64,000 nucleotides of DNA from Atrichornis clamosus (Eukaryota > Chordata > Aves > Passeriformes > Menuridae), in NCBI GenBank assembly GCA_013400975.1, contig WBMZ01006410.1:62001-126000 (forward strand). Direction: 5' to 3'. A program made the translations under genes and the position numbers. The first letter of the stretch is position 1; every line of letters begins with the position of its first letter. Shown one piece after another: positions 50,050-60,158 of the stretch. The notes beneath the pieces were generated by a model, which was not told where the DNA came from, ran no database searches, and was given only the letters and a program-made list of their open reading frames with translations.

Positions 50050-51047
50050 AGTTGCATTACTACACAACACTATCTTCATAGAGTTTACTACGCGTAGTAC
50101 ACTAGCGTGTCCATTTCATGGTATTACATATTTGTCTCAGTCATATGCTTATTTCATTTAAAGATATCAGAAGTTAATAGTTATTTCTTTCCCAAGCATG
50201 CTTTTGAAAAATGGCACTTTAAAAACTGATAATAAATTCATCATAAAAATGAAAAATTCTTTGAAAACCTGTTTGCAGTACAGTGTTCTTCTGATTAATA
50301 ACCCTTGGAAATCTGTGATCATTATACCATAAACATGACCTTTATAAAAACATCAGAAAAATCCAACTGCAGAATATGTCAGGTCAAAGACTTTTTTAAA
50401 TGTCAAAAAGTGTAAAGCTTTAAAATTAATGTGATTTTTATAATACTTGGCTGATGCTTGTATTTTTGCTTAACCTATATATTTATGCTGGGGTTATTTT
50501 GAGTCTTTGTGGTTAGGATCTACTGGGAGACTGTGACCTCAGGGAAACAGACTTTGGGATGTGTCTTAATGCCCTTCAGCAGCTTCCTCCTTGTCATTCA
50601 ATGCTTAGATCCATTTAGTGTGTAATTACGTTTTTGCTGGACATGATCTGGTAAGGTCTGGTATCTCTCCAGTGAGGCTGCAAACCACATACTGACCCAC
50701 TGGTCAGGAGGCATACACAATGCATCAGTAAATAATGGTGCAGTCAGTTTAACATTGCCAGAAAATGTGTTTATAGGTTAAAAGGTGTAGAGAATCACTG
50801 TACATGCAGTTTTGGGGCAATGCACATTTGTAACACTCTGCCCATTCTCTAACTTCATTGGATTGCAATGATCCTCTGAAAACTCCCAGGCTTCCCACAG
50901 ACCTCAAGAGGCACCTTAGCTTGAATCTGGATGTAAATCTTGCTGCTGCAGGCTGGAAATCATGCCTTGGGTAGCTGCTTTATGTGGGAATAACTAGCCC
51001 AGATGAAGGCCTTATGGTTGTGAGAAGAAAAGGAAAAGCTGTTTTTC

Positions 51048-51430
51048 ACACAGAATCACAGAACGGGTCAGGTTGGAAAGGACCACAGTGGGTCATTTTG
51101 TCCAACCTACCTGCTCAAGCAGGGCCATTGTAGAGCACATGGCTCGGGATTGCATCCAGATGGTTCTTGTATACCTCCAGTGAGGGAGACTCCACAGCTT
51201 CTCTGGACAGTCTGTTCCAGTGTTTGGTCACCCACATAGTAGAGAAGTTCTTCCTTGTAATCAGGTGAAACTTCCTGTGCATCTGTTTCTGCCCTACTAC
51301 CTCTTATCCTATTACTTGGCTCCACTAAGCAAAGCCTGGCTCCAGCCTCTTGACACCTTCCCTTCAGACACTTAATTACATTGATGAGGTACCCTCTCAG
51401 CTGTCTCTTCTTTTCGGGCTTGGTATTACT
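51048..51430 (-). mobile_element. CR1 LINE 3' end, about 380 bp
   Basis: On the + strand it opens with ACACAGAATCACAGAA, followed by CAGGTTGGAAAGGACCAC, TGTCCAACCTACCTGCTC, TGAGGGAGACTCCACAGC and TCTGTTCCAGTGTTTGGTCA. That is the antisense of a CR1 3' UTR, so the element is in minus orientation. It differs from the copies at 3.4 and 11.4 kb and probably belongs to another, older CR1 subfamily. The 5'-truncated end is approximate. Confidence 0.92.
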
Positions 51431-51814
51431 GCATGGTGGCAGGAATTTCTCTACACATTTCTAGCTCACTCTATGCAAGGCAGGCTTTTCACTTCCTTGG
51501 ATTCACTTTCTTACAAAAGAAAGTAGAAAGTAGTATAAAACATGAGCAGTGTGGGAAATAACTGTAAAATAGAGCTGAGAATACGTAGTTTGCCAAAAGA
51601 AAATAGAATAATTAATGCAGATGTAGACTCATTGATGAACTCATCTTCCCTCTAGCATTTATGGCAGCGAAGGAAGAACAGGTTTTGACATTGTCTGTGA
51701 GATCATTCAAGTCTAAGTAAAAACATGTTCAGTTTGCTATTAGCCTACGTCCAGGGAAGGATATTGCAGTGCTCAGAGGACTAGATTTGGGGCCCTAGAG
51801 CTCAAGTGCTTTGT

Positions 51815-51905
51815 CTGTCACAGACTCCTGTGTGAGCTTTGAGCAGAAGACTTACGCGGTCTGTCCTAGGTTCCTAGTCGAAATATGGGGACAATCTCTT
51901 GCCAG
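51815..51905 (+). mobile_element. Probable ancient MIR SINE fragment
   Basis: The order CACAGACTCCTGTGTGAGC, TTTGAGCAGAAGACTTACG, CTGTCCTAGGTTCC and AAATATGGGGACAATCT follows the MIR core: CTGTGTGACCTTGGGCAAG, then CACTTAACC, CTGTGCCTCAGTTTCC and AAAATGGGGATAAT. It is diverged but collinear. Confidence 0.6.
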
Positions 51906-52603
51906 GTAGAAGTGTCCAGAGAACTGACTGGAATTGCATGGAGAAAAGTAAGGCCATTGGGTATTTAATATATGATTTTGTTTTGTAAGGCAAATAGAAA
52001 TTAAAAGATCCTCCATTCTCAAGAGAGAGGAGAGCTGATGTTCATGGGCCTTCTAGTTCATCTTCTCCGAAGCCATGACTTCCAGTCTAGGGCTTTCTGA
52101 TAGCTGGCATGGTTTGGTACTTGGTATTGGCAGCTGGTACTAAGCGTGGTGACCAAATTGGACAATTTCTGGTCGTTTCCTTCTAGTAGAAACAGCCAGA
52201 ACTTTACAGAAAGTGGAACATTCATTTTGGATCATTTAATTTTCAGTGATCCAACAGTTTCCAATAGGGAAAAAAAAAAATCCAAATTTGTCTGACCAAC
52301 TGCAAATAAAAGCCCAGAGGATTCTGAAGAGCTCAATTAGGTAGGTCATGTTGCTAAAATAAAAGCTTAGTTGCTGCCCTTGTGCAATTTAAAATCCATA
52401 TAAGATGTGTCCCATAGTGAGTTGGAGGAATTACTTTCTTGACAGTGTTAAGTACTGAAGTTTAAATCATGGTTTTTCAGCAGCTGTCACGTAAAAAAAA
52501 ACCCAACCCAAACCAAACAATGTTTTATTTGGTAGAGTGTTTCCTGTGGTTCATAGCATATGCTAGACATGGGGCAAAAGAGGTGGCATTTTGTGGGGTC
52601 AAT

Positions 52604-52713
52604 GGGGGCTCTGACACTAATTAGCCCTGTGGCCTGAGGAGGGTAAGAGCTGCACAGTGCTGGGCACTTTGATCCCTTTCAGTCGGACTGGACTTCACTG
52701 TCTGTAAGATGGA
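52604..52713 (+). mobile_element. Possible ancient MIR SINE fragment
   Basis: GGCTCTGACACTAATTAGCC resembles the MIR block GGCTCTGCCACTAACTAGC, and CACTGTCTGTAAGATGG resembles the later CATCTGTAAAATGG block. The spacing between them is longer than expected, so this is tentative. Confidence 0.4.
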
Positions 52714-53798
52714 TCCACCTGCCTGTAATGCAGATGAGTAATGGCAAGGGAACAGGAGGGAAGAAGGCAGCAAAAAGGGAGCAGAAACCTGAGCTTATTT
52801 AGCAAAGTAAAGGAAATAATGACAGGAGATAATGGATAGCAGAGTATTCATGCAAAATTTTCTCTCCATTTTTCCAGTTCAGCATCATAACAGCAGTTTC
52901 ACACATTTCTATATAATGAAAAGAAAAATTTAGTCCCCTGTACATGTAGAAGAGTATATTTTTCAATCAAAATTATTGGGATATATGATTTTGTGTGTTT
53001 CAAAATGTTAGTATGTGTGAAAGAAAAGACTTTAAAAAAACATAGCTGCAGGTTTCTAAAACTACTAATATTAATGAAAAGAGTTCTTTTTCAAAACCAG
53101 CTCACTTTGCAGGAATCACAGAATAAATATTGTCTCTAGACAAAATAATACTTTGAAAAGCAGCAAATGACCAGAGCTGATTCAAACTTTCCAGGTGAAT
53201 AGTGTATGTGCTGAAAAATGCTGTCTATAAATAAACAGTGGGTACTGTTTGGTGCCAATCTGGAAGAAGTTTACTTAGAAAAAAAAAGTGGAAAGTAAGA
53301 AAAGATGGAAAGAGTTTTGAAAATATTTGTATAATGAGTCATTTTGAATTGTTTGGCTTTGGATGTTTGAAATTTGCCAATATTTAAATAATAAAAATGG
53401 TTAAGTATCCAAGTAGGAACTACAGGATGCCATTTTGGGTGAAAGAAAAGTTTCAGCTGACAGAATGGTGGGAGGTTTTTTTTCCTCTAATTGTCTTTAT
53501 TTTTTGGTTTGGCCAGTGAACTGAGAAATCAATTACTCACAGATCTTCACAGCTGAGACAGTGTTGCAGTCATCCTCTTCGAAGTGACTAGCCACTGTTA
53601 GCATTGCTAACAGCAAAACCTGTGAAAGGAAAGCTTGTACGGCCACACACTGTACTCGATCCTCAAGCTGCCTCAGGAGAGCCAGCAGGATCGAGGCTGG
53701 CGTGGTTGGAGTCCCATTTTGAGGGCTCTTCCTTTCTATTTGGCTTCAAATATTTAATACAGTTGGTTTTTTTCTTTCTTTTCTGAAACTAAGAGAGA

Positions 53799-53832
53799 TT
53801 ATATATATAGATAGATATAAATATAAATATTT
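53799..53832. repeat. AT/GATA-like simple repeat
   Basis: Alternating AT followed by ATAG ATAG ATATAAATATAAATA. Confidence 0.85.
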
Positions 53833-56800
53833 AAGATTAAATACAGATATCCTATTTTTTTAAATGTTTTTTGAGATTATTAAATAATGGAAGCAATCTC
53901 CAAAAAAAGTCTGTGAACAATACAGATGTCAAAAGCACTTTAAGATCCTCATTTCCCTTCCTAGAAACAAAACCCAACAAACCAAAAACGCTAGCACTGT
54001 AAATGATCAGGAAGTAGAATTTCTGACCATTAAATTCTCCAGAGGCATTACATCATTTGTTTACACCTAATCTCCTTTCAGTCCATATGGAAAAATATGT
54101 AACCTGTTAAAATTAAATATTTTCAATCAAAAGTGTATCTGTTTATGCACATAAAAAATACAGCTTGCATGTTAGCTAACTTTATGCTGAGTTCATATTT
54201 TAGTCACTTGAGTAGTGCAATAACTACAAATAAGTAGTTTGGTGATTAAATGAGGCTCATTTCTCCATGTCAGGTTAGATCGCTGGTAGTAGTTATTATG
54301 GAACTGTATTTACCTTTAAAGGGATAATTTAGCAGTTTTTAAGAAAAGTATCTGTTGTAAAAGTCAAGACTACCATACAGCGATAAAAGAGAGTACCCTA
54401 GTAGCTATGGGCCATGACAAATTACATTAAACTAATTCCTAAAAGTCACATCTACAATTCATGTTGTATGTTCACTATTATATCCCAGAGAAGGTTCTTT
54501 TCTTGTGTTTTGGATGTCTTAAAATTTCCTGTTTGATATTATCAGATTCCTTGAAAACCTATGTGATACCTGATATTTTAGTTCAAGAAAGAATATTATT
54601 CATCATGGCTAACCTACTATTCTTAAATGCTTGTGTCTTTATTGTCTTTTTGAAGAAATCCCTCCAAATACACCTTTTCTTTGGCCCACTGTCAAACTTA
54701 ACTTATAATATGTTAAGAATTCTAGCTGATATTGAGTTATCCAAATGTAAGTTTAATAGCATTTTAAAACTAGAACATTAGTTCCTCACATATCCCTTCC
54801 CTTTTATACTTTAAGATAGCCTGAGTCTGTGTTCTTGAAAATTTTCTAGGAAAAATTCCTGTTTTGGCTCAGCCTCTCTAGGATATATTGTAGTGCTTAC
54901 TGCATGTGAACTGATATAAGAATCTTTTATAAAAAATATTAATGATGCCTTTTGAAGTTATCTTTTAAAACTACCTAGAAGTTAACTTTTAAGTTGGAAA
55001 TGTGTGGTACTTTCCCAGATTCTCCACTGAGTCATACCAGCTGAAAGGTTCTCTGAGCTTCTGCCAAGGCAGCCTGTGTGTATTGTTTTGACGTCAAGTA
55101 AGTTTTCATGCAAATATTAAGAGAGGTGTGAGATGTATGGAAAACATGGAAATATCCATATCTTGATCCTGAAAACCAGCTCAGACTCCAGAAAAGAAGG
55201 GAAATTGTACATTAGTGTCTTTGCTGTATTCAAAATGGCTGTACACACAGCCAGAAGGAAAAAAATTGCAAAGTAATGAAGGAATGAAAACGGAATTCTG
55301 CAGAGATTTGCTTTTTCACTCAATGTTTATGGTGGTAACAGTTAGTGATGAAAGAACTGCAAAAGATTTAGATTAATGGGGTATTAGTTTAGAGTTCCTG
55401 CCCAGTTTACATACCTCCAAGTTCCAAATGCATTGCAAAAAATTATCTACACTTTTGTGCCTGCAAAATCTGAGCTAGATTCTTCCTTAGGAGAGACTAT
55501 TTGATAATACACGTAGTGATTATTTTTTTTGGAAACTAAACCTGAAGTTAAAGGATTGGGAATGAGAGTGTGCATGAGGAAAGACTATGCAGGGAAAGAT
55601 GTAACATATCTTTCTCTATAGCCAAGTCACAAAATATAACAATAGGTGGTTGCCAAATTGTTGAGACGTTAGGGAACATGAGGAAGAGGGATCTTGTCCT
55701 TCTTGAGAAACATTTAGAAAAGTTGCTATTTATTATCCTATATGTAAAAAACACAGAGCTCTATCATGTCTGTTTACTCTAGGGCTATTTTCTTTTGTTT
55801 CCTTTGCGCGTATTCAGTCTTTGCAGTTCTCTTAATCCAGATTTTAGGGTCTGTACTTACAGCTGTTTGTACTCTTTACCTAACACTGATCCAAGGAAAA
55901 TTTCAGGTGAACTTGGCACAAAAATTTGCTTGGGAATCTTTCTTTTCAGTAAGTGCTGTTTCATTGAAAGCAAAATTTTCCCTAGAAGGCGTTAACTTTT
56001 TTTAGAGAATTGTGACCCAAAAAAAATCGTTAAGATCAAAACTTCAGCATTTTTAAAAACATATGGTTTCTTTTCTTTCAGAATGATTCTCATTTTAAAA
56101 TCTATTTTCAGTTCCATATTGAAACATTGTTTCTAAATTCAAAATGGTGTGGGGGGAAAAGGGAAGTGGAGGAAAGGGCCAGCACCGGTATTTGTTCACA
56201 TCCGTACTCAAAACAAATAAAATGTGCCAATTTCTTATGGAATGGCACATTTTTTTTTGTGGCAGTACTGGCAGGAATCATCTCTTCACCTGTTTGTGCC
56301 ATATTCCCTTGGTTCAGACAAGAAAGGTGTTGTGGTGATGAGGTTCATATCACCAGTGGTTTCAGAAGGAGAACCACTTGACTGGGCTGTGTCACCAAGA
56401 GCATGAACCTCATGTTATGCATGTGGCTTTGTACCACATAGGCTGTCTGGGCCCAGAACATGGTATTCTGTTGCAAACCAGATTATCCTCTGGTAGGACA
56501 AAATGTCTACTTCCTAGAGACTAACTGGAAACACAGAACTGCATCCCTGTGCAAAAATGCTCAGCTTGATTGATATTGGGGAAGTTCTCAAAAATTGTCT
56601 CAATGTGATATAGAAAGGGGCAAAGGTTTCTGGCAAGCTTTTCTTCAAACTTGTATGCTCACACTTACTTTGGATGTACTGCCAGTGCCTCTGTTCAAGA
56701 GATTATCTTTCATGTCTTTTAAATTGCCTGAAAATTGAAGAAACACATGATTACTTCAAACTTGGTCAAAATGGTGAGCTAATTAAGTTCCTAAGTTGTA

Positions 56801-58147
56801 TTATTCTTGGTCTTCCTACAAAAAAAATTAAGGTAAAAATATTGACATGAGTTTCTTAAATGTCTGGACATTCATCTCCCATTTATAATCTGATTCTCTT
56901 CCTCTTTAGAAAGACATTAGACTCTAACATCACTAACTTGTAAGACTGAAATTAGAAAATACATTTGTATCCTCCCATTTTAAGTAATTGTAGCATGCAT
57001 CTCATAAAGACAAGGTTGTCTATGTGAACTTCAGGTAATAATAATGCAGAGCATCGAGCACAGGCTGTGGACAAAACCTATCAGTGCTGTGGGATGTTAT
57101 CCTAGTTTTACTGGTCAATGTTTTCCAAACCTTGTTGGTAGAAAGCTTGTAGAAAGGCTGTCATTTAACCTTCACCTTCATTGTGTGTAGATCAGCAGTG
57201 TTGCATCTGCACAGGTAAAGCTATGGAGGTCTTTTTGGAGAAGCTTATCCTGCAGAACACCAAAGCCACCATAAGCAATCTTTATGGTTCCTCACTGTGA
57301 TCCAACGTTCAGTAACACTTGGAATTTATCTGTGTATGCTCTTCAAGAACTCTGCCCAGTGGGCTTCTACCCCTCTCCATCCCTCTGCTAATGGATTAGG
57401 TTGGAAATAGTTAATACTGGCATTCTCAAAGGTTATCCAAATTAAGCTGAGTCACAAAAATGGTTGCCACTGCTTCAGTTTTTCTGTTGCAGATTCTAGA
57501 CTAGAACTCTGTACATGTTAAATGGAAAGACAAGCTAATTTTTGCAGCCATAAATATTAGAGATTTTTTTTTTAAGCAAAAGCTCAATTTTCACGATGCC
57601 GCTCACATGCTTTATCATCAAGGAACATGTCTGACACTATTGAAAAAACAGAGAGCAACTGTGCTCCTGAACATACTAATTTTCTGTGCCACTGTAGCCA
57701 GGACTGTGGTAGATTTTAAACTCTGTTCCAGAGGCTCTGAGCCCCAGCCAAGGTCCTGCAGAGCTGGCTGGGTTTTTCCATTTAAAGCGTGTTCTCGTCC
57801 CCAGATGGCTTTGCATCGCACTGGCTGGCAGCAGCAGGTGCGTGAGTGCCGAGTCATGCCACAGGGAAGGATCACAGAATAGAAATATTTCATCCTTTGT
57901 GGCTTGGTATCCTAGATGAGCACGGGATACCAATGCTGTTGCTCTAGGTAATCCGAAGCACTCTTCCACAGCACTGAGATATTACACCCAACGAGCTGTG
58001 TCCCCAAGCACAGGTGACATTTCTCAGTCCAGTTTGCATTTGCATTTGTGACTTACAGAATGTTTAACCAGCTTCAGATTCTTTGCTGTTGCCAGGCAAA
58101 TGCTCACCTTAAAATTTCTGTGTGATTCTATACAATCTCAGGTGCAA

Positions 58148-58163
58148 TTTTTTTTTTTTTTTT
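58148..58163 (+). repeat. Poly(T) run, 16 nt
   Basis: Uninterrupted T run followed by AGTAAG. It looks superficially like a 3' splice site (pyrimidine run then TAG), but there is no open conserved exon after it. Confidence 0.9.
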
Positions 58164-59919
58164 AGTAAGAGCAACTTCTTCTCTTCATGATCTGTAAAAG
58201 CTTTACATAAGTAAAGATAAGCATTTTCAGCATGTAAAAAAAATACCTTTATGGGTCTTTCCTATTCAGAGGTAGTAGGATTTGCATGTTCAAGACTACC
58301 TTATCATCATTCTGACCTGTTAGGTTTATTTTTACAGTGTTTTTATAATAATGTCATGGAAGTGTAGCAATTGCCAAAGCAATGGCAATCGTGAAATGCT
58401 TGATAATTCTATGCTGGTGATCTAGGGAAAGCAGAGCTGCTTGCCCTCTGCTTTTCTGTTGCCTATATCCTCAGCTGTTGCATACAAGGACTGATTTCTT
58501 ATACAATTACATTGAGGTAAACGTAGAAATTACTCCAAAAATGGCAGTTACTCTAGTAAAAAAACTATCATAAGATTGCAGTGACCCCTAATCCAATATC
58601 ATTAATTTACAGATTATTCTTAGTGAAATGCTTTGCAGAGAAGTTGAAAGTTGGCAAAAAATACAGTCTTTCAAAATTTAGTTCCAGCTGATTTTATACC
58701 TAGAAGCACAACTTTGGATGGTCTTCTACAACTGGTTAATTAAATCCTGTGTTGTTAGCCCTTGATTAGATGCATAACATGACAAGCCTTGTTAACAGAT
58801 TTGCTGGCCAAATATGGAGAGATTCCATATATCATTCTGACTACTTTATATTTGGGCTCTTAAAGAATGTATGCAACTTGTCTAATGAAATGTCTGTATG
58901 TGTGAGAGGAAGTAAAGAAACAGATTCTGGATCTCTCCCTCTGTTGATTTGTCTGCCTGTGTCTCTGTTCAGTGAGTAGGGTAAAACTCCCCTTACATTT
59001 TTTTTCAATGTTTCTTGGACTCTTACCAGCAGGTTTTTACAGTCTGTTGCCTGCCTCTCAGATTAGAAGAACACTGGCATATTTTAACAGTTTCCTAGGA
59101 TCCGAATAGTCTTTAATTAACAGGGAATTGATGTTTTGGAGTGCAACCAAAATATAGAAGACATTGAAAGCCGACTATGAGCATGGATCCTTCCAGCTTG
59201 TAGCTGGCTCTGGGAAGGGGCAAACAAATAAGCAAAATAGGGTCCACTGCAAACAGGTAGTGCCTTATTGGTATGCAAGGGGATTTCTTCATTTGCATTA
59301 CATTCCCACAGAGCTGGTGGTTAGCAGGGAGGAGCTTACTGCTGCACAGTCTGAATCAGCACCACCCTTTGCAAAGAGCAGAAAGTGTTCATCGGTAACT
59401 TCCCATAACCAGAATTTTGGTGGCTGCTGAAACTGTTATTTTTAGACTTGTATTGATCAGCTGTTGAGTCTGCAAGGTATGTTGTGTTTGTGAGGTTTAG
59501 GTTGAAACTAAAGCTGTAGGCTCCATGAGTGAGCATTTAGTTAAAAAACTAGAAGTCTGCAAATGACATGACTTTTGCTGAGCCGAACAGCAAGTTGTTC
59601 TTTTTTTCTTGGAGTAGTCTGCCTTTGCAGGGTTAAGCAACAGGGTAGGGATGAAATCCTGAAATTATAGGAGAATGAGACTAACGAAAGTTCTAAAGGG
59701 AAGTCAGAGATATGCTGAACTATTGATCCAGATTATCCATGGAAATAGATGGTTTATAAGATAATTCTAATAATGATTGATACCTGAAGCAATTGCTGGC
59801 AAAGGATTAAAACCAACTCAGTCACTGAGTCAGCTGTGCTTTTTTTCAATAATGCAGTAATATTTGTACAAGTAAAAATATATTCGTTTGATCCAATATT
59901 GGCTTTTTATTGTTTCTAA

Positions 59920-59921
<2 letters not shown>

Positions 59922-59949
<28 letters not shown>
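59922..59949 (+). repeat. (TG)14 microsatellite next to exon 2
   Basis: 28 nt of uninterrupted TG ending 66 nt before exon 2 and about 18 nt before the predicted branch sequence. In the transcript this is a UG repeat, a known binding site class for TDP-43 and CELF-type proteins. An effect on exon 2 splicing is inference. Confidence 0.97.
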
Positions 59950-59952
<3 letters not shown>

Positions 59953-59966
59953 GCTTTCTTCCCCCC

Positions 59967-60015
59967 TGCTAATCATAGCACTCTCTGAATGCCTTCTGTC
60001 TCTTTGTACGTGTAG
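59967..60015 (+). promoter_or_regulatory. ZNF385D: Branch point, polypyrimidine tract and 3' splice site of exon 2
   Basis: TGCTAATC (59967-59974) fits the branch consensus, with the branch A at 59972, 44 nt before the exon. It follows TTTCTTCCCCCC. The tract CCTTCTGTCTCTTTGTACGTGTAG leads to the acceptor, written here only as the region 59992-60015. The single AG between branch and acceptor (59977-59978) is too close to the branch to be used. Branch assignment is by consensus only. Confidence 0.6.
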
Positions 60016-60158
60016 GTGGTACATGCCAGAGCCCTGCTCTTCCAGCCCTAGTGCGTCCTCCTGCGCCGCCGCTGCAGCCATCGCTGGATATTAAGCCGTT
60101 TCTTCCGTTTCCTCTGGACACGGCCGCAGCAGTGAATCTCTTCCCCAACTTCAATGCA
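60016..60158 (+). CDS. ZNF385D: ZNF385D second exon (N-terminal proline-rich segment)
   Basis: Seen: a 143-nt exon with acceptor TGTAG ending at 60015 and donor GTAAGTAC starting at 60159. It supplies two bases of a split Gly codon, then 47 codons, open throughout, exiting in phase 0. The peptide runs GTCQSPALP, then a proline-rich run with PPAPP, then SLDIKPFLPFPLDTAAAV, and ends LFPNFNA. Known: this matches ZNF385D residues 8-55. Paralogue ZNF385B, as I recall it, has related but different residues here (FMSFPVD, GLFPNFNT), so D is preferred. In the family the next exon opens with Met-Asp-Pro, which fits the phase 0 exit. No zinc finger, signal peptide or membrane segment is encoded here; the segment precedes the first finger. 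The sequence is far more GC-rich than the flanking intron, as expected for a conserved coding exon. Confidence 0.95.

Larger units (their letters stand above)
40957..51047. other. Intron, unannotated
   Basis: AT-rich with no exon seen. Holds a T-rich tract with an ambiguous base (42007-42062), an AT dinucleotide repeat (44513-44536), a pyrimidine-rich stretch (about 48018-48096), a 19-nt tandem duplication (50012-50049) and a 14-bp palindrome (50086-50099). Confidence 0.5.
51906..59921. other. Intron, 3' proximal part
   Basis: AT-rich apart from a GC-richer patch at about 57700-58010. It includes an AT/GATA-like simple repeat (53799-53832), a T16 run (58148-58163) and the tentative MIR fragment at 52604-52713. 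No exon is certain; one 33-nt exon-like string in the GC-richer patch is discussed as a finding. Confidence 0.5.
30651..60015 (+). other. ZNF385D: ZNF385D intron between the first two coding exons (29,365 bp)
   Basis: Bounded by donor G|GTAAGTG at 30650/30651 and acceptor TGTAG at 60011-60015. The intron is phase 1: it splits a glycine codon. It is AT-rich and repeat-poor by mammalian standards, with one CR1, one or two likely MIR remnants, microsatellites and a GC-rich anomaly near 33.6-34.1 kb. No open frame in it looks like a conserved protein. Confidence 0.9.

Noticed and set aside
58148..58170. T16 followed by TAG as a 3' splice site
   Set aside because: No plausible exon with a matching donor and open frame follows.
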